A stretch of DNA of 64,000 bases from Siphonodentalium dalli (GCA_032622095.1 CP136062.1:160516875-160580874), one strand, 5' to 3'. Shown: positions 47,431 to 58,675, counted from the stretch's first letter. The notes: generated by a model not told the origin, from the letters alone. Translations and numbers: made by a program.

Positions 47431-48139
47431 GGTCTAATATCCTATATATTCATAAACCATGGTTCTATATATTCCCGGTATGAGACCATTCAGATATTTT
47501 TACCTGAAAAATTGCATAAAATCTAACATCTAGCGGTCTAACTCCAGACAAATGCACACGGCTACGGACAAGAGACCAGGACACACCGGGCTGTTCATGG
47601 TTGTTCGGCCCGGGGTGAGAACATTTTGAAAACTATACAAGAAAATCTCGAATCCGATAAACTAGACTGTCATCAACTGAAGCGTTCCTATTTTCTTGTA
47701 AATTTCAATTGGGGGAGGGGTGCGTAAGAATTTTTTTGGGATTTACAGCTGGGAGTTACCGTTAAAATCTCGAGATTAATGGGGTCTTTACGTGGTGTTA
47801 TATGATGCCGACAAGTTCATTTAATGTCAAAATTACGATTAGCCAATTCGGCTGGTTAAACAACACATGTGGTGGCCCACGTCCGGAATTTTCCCGGTCT
47901 CCCGATCGGCCATGCAGTCCGCCTCTGCCCTCATGAATTTATGTGAGAAGAGTACCATCTTATTGGATACACGGCTGGTTAAACAACACATGTGGCGGCC
48001 CATGTCGGTTTCATTTGCGGCCCAAGTTGTGGTTGGGCGGCCCAACCACATATACCCCCCCCCCCCCCCAAACCGTAAAAAAAACCCTCGGATTCTCGCT
48101 TGATAGAAAATCACGTGGAATCAGAATTTTTTCCGGCCT

Positions 48140-48741
48140 CCGCCTCTGTGTGTGTGATCGCGATGAACTCGAAAACTGCCGGACGGATTGAGCCCAAACT
48201 TCCTATCTAAGGGTAAAATACCAGATGAAGTGGCATCGCATTGCTTCTGAGAACGTCAGAGCACCCATTCTCCACCCCCAGTCACAAAAATTACCGCCAT
48301 TGGCACGGTGGGGCTAATCGCGTTGATAGTTAAAGAGCGTTCGTATCCGCAGTGTCGTCGATAAAGAGTGTATGTGTGTAATGTGATTATTACATCTGGG
48401 CGTGTGCGTGTAAGACTGCATCCAGACATGAGCGTGTTGTGTGACGTACTTAGGGCTTTCCGCCCGAGGTGATCTTCACCTTGAAACGGGTACCCACAAA
48501 CGTACCTATTTTAGGGACGGGTACCATCACGGGACGGCTACCATCATGTCTCTTGATTAAAAAGGCAGAATTAACTCAAAATAAATGAAACAATTAACGG
48601 ATTTCGACGAAATTTGATACCTACGGATACTTTTATCGGGGGAGTGTTTTCGACGGGTCAAATTGTGACCCCGAACTGACCTTGACCTTCAAAATGGTCA
48701 ATTCAAGGTCAAAGCCCGGACGAAGTCGGGTCCCCTTCTAG
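48140..48741 (+). mobile_element. Helitron with GACGAAGTCGGG 3' hairpin (5' end uncertain)
   Basis: It ends with GCCCGGACGAAGTCGGG, TCCCCTT and CTAG at 48738-48741, the same terminus as 42945-43671. The left part (GTGTGTGATCGCGATGAACTC, GCCGGACGGATTGAGCC) resembles the left part of that element. The 5' TC boundary could not be fixed. Confidence 0.55.
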
Positions 48742-49269
48742 TTCTATATATAATATCATTTAATATCATGCTGTATACATGTCATTGAACTTCTGTAACA
48801 CCATTAAACTGATTAAAGCTACCATGACATTGATTAGTGTGACAATGACTTGCCCAAGCTTTATACGAGTGACACTGGCAGACGATTAGAAGGCACGAAT
48901 ACTTAAATACTATCCCCCGTGAAAAATAAAATGAAAAAATAAAATGAAGTACCGCCCGCCCGCCTGTTTTTTTCCTTCATGTTACCCTAAACTCAGGTAT
49001 TCTTCCTTTTGGTCTAATGGTTAATTTGGAACATTTTTCACATTCATTTGGGGTGTACATGTAGCATGCCAGATAACTATCTAAAAATTCTCACGAAAAA
49101 AATGTCCCAGTTGATTATCGCATTATATTAATAAAATATCAATATAAAAACAATATTAATTGATAGAAGCATTTCCGGACAGGTGTCAGACTCATTTTAT
49201 ACCCCACGGAAACTATATAAATCTTATTATAAATCTTGTTACAATCTTTAAAAGTTATATTTTAAGATT

Positions 49270-50095
49270 TCAAGCGAGGTAAACACAGTTACTGGACATA
49301 AAGTCCCAAAAATAACGTTTTAGTCAAATTTATAAATTGGTACAACTAATATAAAAGCTCAAGTATTAAATGAAAGCATTACCAATTAGCCGGACAAACA
49401 TAACTCAAATAAATGCACTGAACACAAAACATCAGGCATATATCACCCGTTTCCTATAATTAACATACACATATACAACTCGGCAGTGATAAATTCATTC
49501 TGGACGCCAAATTAACTGAGTTTGAAACTTTTCACATTTAGTGCCGTCACCATCAGGGGTCGATTTAATTTTTAAAATTTGGATATTATTTTGTAGCACT
49601 GGGTAGATTTTGTTTAGCATTTCCTACCAAAAATGTTTTTTCATTGTAAATTGGTTAGCATAAATTGGAAATTGCATCGCAAAATGGGATGCAAATCCAG
49701 TTAAATCAAGCCCATCTATACTTGTTCAATCACAAGTTGGAATGAACAGTGTTCTGCAACAAATAGTATGTCTGAACACATGCACTTTTTTTTCAGGACA
49801 CCAGTTCCCTTCACATAATGATTAGAAACAAAATGGCGACATCGATGGCAATGAGTCATTCATCGCTAATTGTTAATTTGACATCCAGAATGATTTTATC
49901 GCTGCCGAGTTGTAGAGCATGTGATTTATAGGAAACAGGCGATATATGGCCGGTGTTTTGTATTTATTTGAAATATGTTTGTTCGGCTATTTGGTAATGC
50001 TTTCATTACTTGAGCATTTATATTAGTTGTACCAATTAATATATTGGATTAAAACATTATTTTGGGGCTTTATGTCCAATAACTGTGCTCTAAGG
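49270..50095. repeat. Long imperfect inverted repeat
   Basis: The left arm (about 49270-49515: GTTACTGGACATAAAGTCCC, AGCATTACCAATTAGCCGG) is mirrored by the right arm (about 49875-50095: CTTTATGTCCAATAACTGTG, GGTAATGCTTTCATTAC). Identity is lower than in the 1.35-6.3-kb element. The spacer contains a CAGGGGTCGATTTAATTTTT segment related in reverse to 56889-57049. Confidence 0.6.
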
Positions 50096-50702
50096 AAGTT
50101 CAGGTCATATACAGTTTGTAATTTTATACAATAGGTCGCCAGTTAAATGAAACGTAAATACAGAAGTATATAATAGTTCTTGAAATTGGCCTCGGTAATG
50201 AGCAATGGCGTGGGACATGCCATGGCAACATGTGGAATCTGTAATGCCACAGCATTAAATTTGCTGTGGGAAATTTTTCCCTAATTTCGAAGGCTGGTGA
50301 AGGTAATTATAAGTAGAGGTGAGACTATCCAAGTTAGACTAAGGATACACACCATAGTGCAATTGGGCTACATTAAGGGTAGCAATATTAACTTATTATT
50401 ATTATTATTTTTTTTTAGAAATGCAACATCTAACAAAATTACGAATGCTGCAAAAATAAAATTCTATTAGTAAAAAAGGAGGGATAACTGCACTAATATA
50501 AAAGTCAGACGGACCTCATAATTGCAAGTACACAGGTTTCAATTGTAATAAATATCTGTGCCAAGTTTGAAAAAAGAAATTTAATGAATAAATAATGTAG
50601 GAATACAAGCTCGGATCAAGTTGCATCCAGATGGACAGACGGACAAGCCGATCCCCGAATGCACATGTACCTAATATTTAGTATATATTTCTTAAATAAC
50701 TA

Positions 50703-51326
50703 TTAACCCTTTCATGACTGGGCTTCATATTTTAATAATATGTTTACATTGAAAACCAATAAATGAAGAAAAAAAAACATATGAAAAGTGTATACAAAAG
50801 ATGGGGGAAACAAATATAGCAAGATGGCAGATCAGCAAAGTTAGGATGAAAGTGTTGGTTGCAGACTATACCTAAGTAGGGGAGTTGTGATGAATATCAG
50901 TCACAATAAAGGCAGAGTTATGGTGTTTGAGTGGTTATATTGAGGAACAGATAATATACTTCATGAATTATTTAATCTTAAATATGAGTTAACTTAGTCA
51001 AAATTGTAGTCAAATAACATCATGTTTTCATTAATAATAAGCCAGGAGATCCGTTCAATATCAGTTTAATTATATAATTAGGGCATATCTCAACAATGTT
51101 CTTTCGGAAATTCTGCTAAAACCCTGTGCCAATGCATTCTCTAATATCTCCCATAGGGAGCTTCACATATAAGAATACATTGGCCTAACAATATTTACCG
51201 TAGCCTTGTAAGCCAGTTCATTCTCTTATAATATGCGAGGCTATGGGAGCCTTGCATATACAAGAGAATACACTGGTACAGGTTCTTGAATGCTGCACTA
51301 CACAGCTCCCATCATGAAAGGGTTAA
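50703..51326. mobile_element. piggyBac-like element, TTAA-CCCTTTCATGA termini
   Basis: TTAACCCTTTCATGACTGGG at 50703 and ATCATGAAAGGGTTAA ending at 51326 are inverted with TTAA outside. The right third has two CCAATGCATTCTC-type hairpins with CCCATAGGGAGC and CTATGGGAGCC loops. Shorter relatives: 56519-56766 and the split copy at 42352-43782. Confidence 0.72.
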
Positions 51327-51782
51327 GTCAGAGGTGTTAGGCTACAATCTACAATTTTGCAGGGTATAAAGCCATATTAACCAAAGCTTGCTACCAGTGG
51401 GAAGTACCAGGCAACCTAAAATAAATATGAATAGCAGTGAAGGAAAGATTAGTGAAGCAGCTTCCAATCAACTTTAAAACTAATAAATTTCTATTAAATA
51501 CTAACATGCAACATTAAAAGATGTAAAAGGTATAAATTTCTGCAAATGGCGACAACAAAGTTACAAAATTCTCAGTCTTTCGATAAATCGAGGAGGTTTG
51601 CTGTACATCACTCGCTTACCTTTGAAGGCAACAACATTGTTTGAAATATTTAGAATAGAATCAAGCCTAAAAAAAAAATACTGATGTTTCCCTTAATGGA
51701 AAAAAAATAAGATGGGTGCAAATAAAAATAAAACCATCCATAACACCATATACCGGTATATGGAACCTATTCATTCTGAATA

Positions 51783-52236
51783 TGTGACCCGCCATATCAA
51801 ATCTAGTCGTAAGTCGGGATTATTTTTACCCTGTGCCAATGCATTCTCTTATATATGCGAGTCGACCATAGGTCGCCTCGCATATATAAGAGAATACATT
51901 GGCCTAACAAGTTTTTATCATTTAAAAAAAATTAAATGTTTCTTAAATTTTTTAGGACATAAAATAAAAAACATCCATTACCCTGCAGGGAGCCCCACAC
52001 ATATATAGAAGAGTGCCGTCTGCTCATGTTTGTCTGGGGCTCTGTATGGGTGAAATTATAAAATTGTTAAAGAATACAAGAAAAAATTATTACAATTGTA
52101 AAAAATTGTTAGGCCAATCAATGCATTCTCTTATATATGCGAGGCGACCCATGGTCGACTCGCATATATAAGAGAATGCATTGGCAAAGGGTAAAAAAAT
52201 CCCGACTTACGACTGGATTTGATATGGCGGGTCACA
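51783..52236. mobile_element. TGTGACCCGCC MITE, fourth copy
   Basis: Both termini are intact (TGTGACCCGCCATATCAAAT and GATATGGCGGGTCACA), as are both internal hairpins and the core. Flanks ATA/TAT extend the palindrome. Confidence 0.8.
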
Positions 52237-52395
52237 TATGCCCTTGGGAGCACAAATGATTTTTGTTTTCGTTTTTGCGCTTTCTTTGTGGTCTATAATA
52301 TTAGTAGGGACGGAGGCGACGTCTGGACAAAGAGCAGGCAGGTTTCGGGAAATAACGCTATGATTTTTGTATGCATTATATTCTGCTGAAGAACA

Positions 52396-52669
52396 TACTC
52401 TTGGGCTCCAATTGATAGTGCAGGCACCTTTATTAATTTACAGCCCAAATTACCCCTCTGCGTGCACGTTATTAGGGTCTGCACGTTTATAATTTTCAAA
52501 TATTTAATTTTGAGGTTATATTTAACGTTCTTAATATTGTTGATTAAAGCGAATCTAAAATTTCACCCTGCACTATTATTTGGGTCTGCACTTTTATGAA
52601 AACTGTCAGGATTTCCTCCCTGCAAATTTTATTATATTTGGGTATGCTTTTATTTGGATCCCAAGAGTA
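52396..52669. mobile_element. MITE with TACTCTTGGG termini
   Basis: TACTCTTGGGCTCCAATTGA at 52396 is mirrored by TATTTGGATCCCAAGAGTA ending at 52669. It contains TTAGGGTCTGCACGTTTATA. A longer relative lies at 55212-55592, and fragments at about 25140-25251 and 56130-56200. TA at both ends fits a TA target site. Confidence 0.65.
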
Positions 52670-52780
52670 CAGACCGACTACCCATTAAACAGATTGATTT
52701 GCTGAAACTGAACACTCATATCTTTCTAGTGTTTATATATAATACATAAAGAGCTTATTTACAGTAATATGACTAGTTAC

Positions 52781-52940
52781 CTGGCTGGGGAGGATGGGAC
52801 ATCGGTCCCCCAACAGGTGGCATCCCACTGGGCATACCATATTGGTTATACATGGGAGGGGCTCCAAACGGCTGGTACTGTTGGGTCTGTGGCTGAGGTG
52901 CCGGCTGAAAGGACGGCGTTGTTGATGCATTCTGGGCTGA
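52781..52940 (-). CDS. LSM14: LSM14 exon: Pro/Gln linker after the LSm domain
   Basis: 160-bp exon with acceptor TTTCTTCCAG and donor CCAG|GTAACT. It enters between codons and leaves after one base, which fits both duplicated exons downstream. It encodes SAQNASTTPSFQPAPQPQTQ, then YQPFGAPP, MYNQYGMPSG and PPQP. Low-complexity Pro/Gln/Tyr sequence of this kind follows the LSm domain in LSM14 proteins. No folded domain is expected. Confidence 0.88.
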
Positions 52941-53234
52941 CTGGAAGAAAAATACAAATTGAACAACAATGCATCAATGTAGGCCAAAACTAAAGCACAC
53001 AGAACACAACAGGGTATGTATCCATAAAACAATAAGGGCATAAAAGTCAAATTCACAAAGAGTGGCACTTGTGAAATTTAGATAGGAAATTTACTCATAC
53101 ACAGAACATGGCACTTAACATGAATGTAAACAAGATTGGTGTTAACATAATTGTTATGAGCTATCGAGAACAATTAATAATGAATAATCACCGCCTTTCG
53201 CATTTAATTCTCAGAATCATGGATGACGCTAAAT

Positions 53235-54357
53235 CAGGCCTTATCATTCCCCCCAATTCAAGCCGACTACCGGTGTCCCCAAATTACGACAAAGTCCCCA
53301 AAATAAGAGTTTGTTTTATTGTTTTATCGATGTTTTTGACAGACTAAACACATTTTTTTTTTCGATCGGAAACGGAAACGGAAATCAAAATCGGAACATT
53401 GTAAAACGCGGAATGCGAGTTCTAATTTAATAGTGAATTACCCCCCTTTGAAATTATCACACTCTTCTGTCTGGGAAAGATACGAATGTTTCAGCTTGGT
53501 TAGCGATGATTTTAGAATAAAATTTTGAAAATAATCATGAGTTCGCGAGGGAGGCCTCGAACAAGTGGCAAGTCTCACAATAAAACGAGCGGTACATACT
53601 CTTCCAAACGCAAACGAAAAGAGGAAGACAGTCAAACTGCGCCCATAACATCCCTCTTTACAAACATTGCCGCTGGCGAAAATGACAAAACGAAGGAAAC
53701 TGAAAGTGAAAATTTCACTGAAACCGAAAGTGAGCCGACCGGCGACTGTCAGTCATTTTGTTCACTCTGTTCAATAAGGGGTTATTTAGCAAATTAGTGT
53801 TTGGTTAATAACCATCATCCCAAAATCCATATATATTATTAAATACATGATTTCATCATCAACTTCATTCTTGATAAGTTGATTAGATTTAATTTTTAAT
53901 CAATTCATTTATTTATATTTTCATCAGTTTGTGACTTTGTCACAATATACATAAGTTAGCACTTAAGTTCACATAATTTTGAACACATTCAGCAACAAGA
54001 ATTAGAAACTAAAATTATATTTATTAAATAATTGACTTAATAATATATTAGAATTATGCACAAGAATAAAGTCAAAAAGTGTTTTGGGATGATGAGTTTG
54101 ATATCCAATTCTGTAAATGGTACTGTATGAAACAATTTTCTGGATGTGACCTTGTATATTGCTCTGAAAATGTGAAATGGACTAGAAATGAAAGATTCAA
54201 TTCAATACAATTAGGTTGAAATAGATACTTATTATAGTCTGAGAAGCCAGGAAATGGCGTTTCGTGGACTTGAAATGTCAAATTTTCGCAAACCTGCCGG
54301 AACCATGGTCCAGCAGGTTTGTTCGGTGTCCCCAAATTAGACTAATGGAAAGGCCTG
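53235..54357 (+). mobile_element. hAT-like element (CAGGCCTT ends, GCTAAAT flanks)
   Basis: CAGGCCTTATCATT at 53235 is mirrored by AATGGAAAGGCCTG ending at 54357, with GCTAAAT directly outside both (53228-53234 and 54358-54364). A GGTGTCCCCAAATTA block occurs in direct order near each end. The 7-8-bp duplication and CAGG termini fit hAT. It carries the short frame at 53537-53797. Confidence 0.72.
53537..53797 (+). pseudogene. N-terminal remnant of hAT-encoded protein (probable)
   Basis: An 86-codon frame starts MSSRGRPRTSGKSHNKTSGT, then KRKRKEED, a Thr/Glu-rich stretch and CQSFCSLC before TAG. Basic, serine-rich starts followed by Cys pairs are common at the N-terminus of hAT transposases with TTF/MYM-type fingers, so this is likely such a remnant. 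The catalytic domain is absent because the element is only 1.1 kb. It lies antisense in an LSM14 intron. Confidence 0.4.
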
Positions 54358-54502
54358 GCTAAATATAAACCTAATTAACCATGGCCCAAATTGGGCTGCA
54401 AAATATCATACATGGAAATATGAACATTTGTTTTTTCTATATCTTCCAAAGATCAATAAGCTAATAAACTGATGAGCTATCGCAACAAACTCATCTCAGA
54501 TA

Positions 54503-54883
54503 TTAACCCGTTGGAGAGTATTTATAACGTCATATACATGACGTCATGCTTGAGTTTAACGTCAACATCATGGCAATAATTATTAACAAATTCGGGTCAA
54601 AAGGGTCCATATAGTAGTTCATTTTAATTGATGTGTATTTTCTGTTTACATGTGCTATTATAAATATATTGCACTTATAATTTGGGAAATTATATTAATC
54701 AAAGTATCTCCTATACAATTCATTTATAAATATGATGATTAATTGAAGTTATGTCTACATAAAAATGACACTTCCTGAAACGACATATGTTGTTCCACTT
54801 GTGAACCATACAGTGATAAATATGTCGTTCCACTCGTGAACCATACAGCAACATATATGTCGCTCTACTCGCCGAAGAGTTAA
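54503..54883. mobile_element. piggyBac-like MITE, copy of 34617-34960
   Basis: TTAACCCGTTGGAGAGTAT at 54503 and CTCGCCGAAGAGTTAA ending at 54883. It shares ATGACGTCATG and the CGACATAT..GTCGTTCCAC repeats, here in three copies. Confidence 0.7.
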
Positions 54884-55211
54884 TGCAAAAACTGGGTATT
54901 GAACAGATTTGTTTTTGAGAAGATTTTGGCATTTAAGAATAACCTAAAAAAATGGTGACTAAAGACAGTTGAACTCATCTTAACAGTCATGTAGACTGAA
55001 TTCATAGTGAACTAGCAAACTGATACATAGCTCATTCGCTATTATTTTTGGTTGAGTTATTTATATAAAGTTGGTGAAGAAAAAGAATACTCACTGATGC
55101 GAGGCATCTTGCCATCATTTTCTATCAAATTATGATGTATAAACTGACCCACTGGTCACGGGATTTGTGTTCGGCTGTGAACTCCGGTAGTAAACTGCTA
55201 ATCAGGGAAGG

Positions 55212-55592
55212 TTCTCTCGGGGCCCCAATTAATAGTGCAGGCACGTTTATTATTTTTCAGCCCAAATTACCCCCTGCACGCACCTTATTAGGGTCTGCAT
55301 GTTTATAATTTTCTAATATTTAATTTGGAGGTTATATTTAAAGTTCTTAATATTGTTCCAAGTTGTCCATTTTTATGCAGGATTGTTGTGAAGAAAACCA
55401 TGCATGTCTTGTAAACATGTTTTAGTTGAATTTAAGTCATCTCAGTCTAGAATAGATATTAAATTGTTGATTAAAGTGAGACTAAATTCCACCCTGCACT
55501 ATTATTTGTGTCGGCACTTTTATTTAATTGTGTCAGGATTTTCACCCTGCACATTTATTTGTGTCTGCACTTTTATTTGGAGCCCAAGAGTA
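55212..55592. mobile_element. Long relative of the TACTCTTGGG MITE
   Basis: It shares CCAATTAATAGTGCAGGCAC, GGTTATATTTAAAGTTCTTA and TTTGGAGCCCAAGAGTA with 52396-52669, with ~100 extra bases in the middle. The left tip is altered (TTCTCTCGGGGCC). Confidence 0.6.
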
Positions 55593-55913
55593 AAGAATTC
55601 ACTCCCCATTTTTTCAGAAGACTTGCGGGAAATTCCCTAATTGTCGTGAACAAATACCTAATTTATAAATGCAATTGATGTAGTTTAACCGACTCTTTTC
55701 AAGGACGTTAAGAGGATATTGTTACCAAGCAAATTATGCCTAAATTCTTATCTACAATTTATCAATATCCATGGGTAACCACTACTGTGGACACGGTATA
55801 CTAGTAGATGCTAGCAACCTAAGTAGAGTGAAGGCATACTAGTACTTTGACAATGGCAGTCATGTGGTCGACACAGTATACATGGCAGTAACTCAACTAG
55901 AGTGTACGCATAC

Positions 55914-56083
55914 CTTGACAATGGCAGGGTCATGTGGTGGACCCTGCATAGGCTGAGGCTTCGGTGGTTCACAGACATGCAGGTCCTTTATGTCGCTGCC
56001 ACGAAAAATTATGTACTCAAAGATTTCATCTCTCGGAGGGACTGGACGGTCAGTTGGCCTGTCTTCTGTACCAAACGAACGCA
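55914..56083 (-). CDS. LSM14: LSM14 exon: second half of the LSm domain
   Basis: 170-bp exon with acceptor GCTTTTCCAG at 56084-56093 and donor GTCAAG|GTATGC. It starts inside a Val codon (two bases) and ends between codons. It encodes [20 protein letters not shown], then [20 protein letters not shown] and a Pro-rich end with HDPAIVK. FGTEDR and [13 protein letters not shown] are hallmark strings of the LSM14 LSm domain, which in vertebrates contacts the translational repressor 4E-T. The preceding exon with the start Met is missing from the window; a search by eye of 56.1-64 kb found nothing like it. Confidence 0.95.
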
Positions 56084-56200
56084 CTGGAAAAGCAAAATAT
56101 GATATAAGATAACATGTTGATTATTACTCTCTGAATCCAAATAAAAGGGTGCGGATTAAAAGTAGGGGGTTGAAAATATCGCAAAAATTAAATTAAGATC

Positions 56201-56229
56201 GGGGGGGGGGGGGGGGGGGGGGGGGGGGG
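56201..56229. repeat. 29-base G run
   Basis: An uninterrupted G tract on the plus strand follows a reversed fragment of the TACTCTTGGG MITE. Length is likely unstable, and a sequencing or assembly artefact is possible. Confidence 0.8.
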
Positions 56230-56518
56230 ATATTTTGAATTGGAAGGAAATTCTCAAAACTTCACTTGAATTTTCAGCAACAAATCACTCATAAACACAG
56301 TGTACTAACTAGTAGTATGTGCTTGTAACAATTGTTAGACCATAACCCGAAAATTGAAATTATGTACACGATAGGCCAATATGTCAATTTTGATAGGTAA
56401 TTGCTCCCAGTCCTGAGCCCAGGTGAAACTGCAAGATTCTTCCACAATCCCAAAGCAGAGTACATGTACTGTAGGAAGTTACCATGTGATTGGAGTTCAC
56501 AAACAGAAGATGGTAATT

Positions 56519-56766
56519 TTAACTCTTTCATGACAGGAGCTGTGCTGGTGCAGCATTAAATACCTTACAAGTGTCTCCCAAATGAAGCCTCGCCTATATG
56601 TATATAAAGAGAATGCACTGGCTTACAAGGTCATGATAAATATTGTTAGGCCAATGCATTCACTTGTATATGCGAGGATCCCCAAGGGAGGCTCACATAT
56701 ATAAGAGAACGCATTGGCACAAGGTTTTTGCAAAATTTCAGGAAGCTCCAGTCATGGAAGAGTTAA
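56519..56766. mobile_element. piggyBac-like MITE, TTAACTCTTTCATGAC termini
   Basis: TTAACTCTTTCATGACAGGA at 56519 and CTCCAGTCATGGAAGAGTTAA-like end at 56766 are inverted with TTAA outside. It contains one broken and one good CCAATGCATTC hairpin. Confidence 0.7.
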
Positions 56767-56888
56767 AACAACTTACGGTAAATATTATGAGGGAGGGAGC
56801 TGTTATAGTGATGTCGTAAATGTATGGTACGAGTATAATACTAGTTAGTTATAATTTATTACTTATTAAACCAAAAAGATAGATATCT

Positions 56889-57049
56889 CAGCCCTCGAAA
56901 TTGGCCGCAGCAATATTTAAAGCAATACCGTTGCGATGCAATGTCCAATTTCTGCTAACCAATTTACAATGAAAAAACATGTATTGGTAGTAAATGCTAT
57001 ACAAAATCTACCCAGAGCTGGAGAATTAAAAAAATTAAATCAACCCCTG
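56889..57049. mobile_element. Short hAT-like MITE (CAGCCCTCGAAATTGG / CCCCTG)
   Basis: It begins CAGCCCTCGAAATTGG and ends TTAAATCAACCCCTG; each has the CAG..CTG pattern of hAT ends. The same right-end word GAGGGCTG occurs near 57497, and CAGCCCTC near 58802. No clear target duplication was seen, so the class is tentative. Confidence 0.4.
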
Positions 57050-57535
57050 GGGAAATGTGGAATCTAACATGCCACAGCGTATAAGGGGGAGATCAAGTGA
57101 ACAATTTGTAATGGGGGTTTCCATGCAAATCTGCGGAGCAATAGTTAGAGTTGCACATACTTCTGAGTGTGAATTGATGTGGTATTTGAAACAGGTATTT
57201 ATCTGGCGGATCTGTTTGAACTTGTCCATTATAATGTTGGTGTATTTATTTTTGAATTTTATATTGATTTTTCAAATGTGATTTAATTCCAGAAAATTTT
57301 ACGAATATATATTTATTGCTACCTAACCTGCCAGTTAAATATTTTGGCTGTTCAATGATATACCTGCTTTGGTTTCTGAACTGCTTCATACATGACTTTT
57401 GATTCAGAGATTTGCATTGAAATCCCCATTCAAAATTGATGATTTGACTTCCCCCTTAATTTACTGCAGAATGTTTTTCCTAATTTCGAGGGCTGTGCAT
57501 CTCTATCATCAACGATTCAGTGATCGTAATAAATC

Positions 57536-58675
57536 TAACAAGAGCTACGCTGGGCGTGCAAAATACGCCCTCTCTGGGAAAAAAAGGGGCATAACTCTGG
57601 TAAAAATTGGCGGACGGAACTTTGAACTTGACCTGTGTTTTGGTGGGAGAAATTAATATACCAAATTATCATTGAATCCGATAAGCTCTAGTAAAGTTAT
57701 CATCCGGACAACAAATTTCAGGGATTTTCTAAGTCAAATTACGTCAAACAAGAGCTACGCTGGGCGTGCAATATACGCCCTCTCTTGGGTCGGCGGAAAC
57801 TGGTAAAAAAGGGACATAACTCTGGTAAAAATTGGCGGACGGAACTCAAATTTGAACTTGACCTGTGTTTTGGTGGGAGAAAGTAATATACCAAATTATC
57901 ATTGAATCCGATAAGCTCTAGTAAAGTTATCATGCGGACAACAAATTTCAGGGATTTTCTAAGTCAAATTACGTCAAATAAGGGGCATAACTCCGGTGAA
58001 AATTGGCGGACGGAACCCAAATTCGAACTTGAGCTGTCTTTTCTCCTAATAAACCCACATACCAAATTTGATTGAAATCGGTTCACTCTAACTAAAGTTA
58101 TCATCCGGACAACAAATTTCATGGATTTTCTAAGTCAAATTACGTCAAAAAAGGGGCCATAACTCTCGCAAAAATTATCGGATTAAAACGAAATTCGGAC
58201 TTGAGCTGTATTTCGATATATGTAATCCACAAAAATACGGGTTTTGCTTATAAACATTCCAAAATCGAGTTATCATCCGGAAACCAAAAAACATAAGAAA
58301 AACTGAATTTTCTGAGTCGAAAAAGGGGCATAACTCTGCCAAAAATGGTCGGACAGAACCCAAGTTCGAACTTGACCTGTGTTTTGGTGGGAGAAAGTAA
58401 TATAACAAATTTGGATTCATTCCGATAAACTATACTAAAGTTATCATCCGGACAACAAATTTCAAGGATTTTCTAAGTCAAAAAACGTTAAATAAGGGGC
58501 ATAACTCCGGTGAAAATTGGCGGGCGGAACCCAAATTCGAACTTGAACTTACTTTTACTAATTTTGGTTCACTCTAACTAAAGTTATCATCCGGACAACA
58601 GGTTAACGGACGGACGGACGGACGGACGGACAGACCAATACTATAATACGGCCTTTTTTTCAAAAGGGCGTATAA
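57536..58675 (+). repeat. Degenerate tandem block, ~190-bp units
   Basis: Units contain AAGGGGCATAACTCTGGTAA, AAATTGGCGGACGGAACTC, GAACTTGACCTGTGTTTTGG, AAAGTTATCATCCGGACAAC and AAATTTCAGGGATTTTCTAA. About six units are present, from the GCTACGCTGGGCGTGCAAAA hairpin at 57544 to a GACGGACGGACGGACGGAC tail near 58610. Non-coding; typical of bivalve-style repeats. Confidence 0.75.

Larger units (their letters stand above)
46706..49015. mobile_element. ~2.3-kb TIR element with nested repeats
   Basis: GGCCAAAACGAAGAATACCT plus GTGTTTAGGGTAAC at 46706 is mirrored by GTTACCCTAAACTCAGGTAT plus TCTTCCTTTTGGTCT ending at 49015, and both ends continue into CCCGCC-rich sequence. Inside are an 88-codon plus frame (46987-47253, unrecognised), two C-run tandem units at 47290-47430, a direct repeat at 47845-48010 (GGTTAAACAACACATGTGG) and a Helitron end at 48741. 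Confidence 0.55.

Noticed and set aside
58610-58640. GACGGACGGACGG run as a stand-alone microsatellite
   Set aside because: The same run ends the other tandem blocks, so it is treated as the tail of the repeat family.
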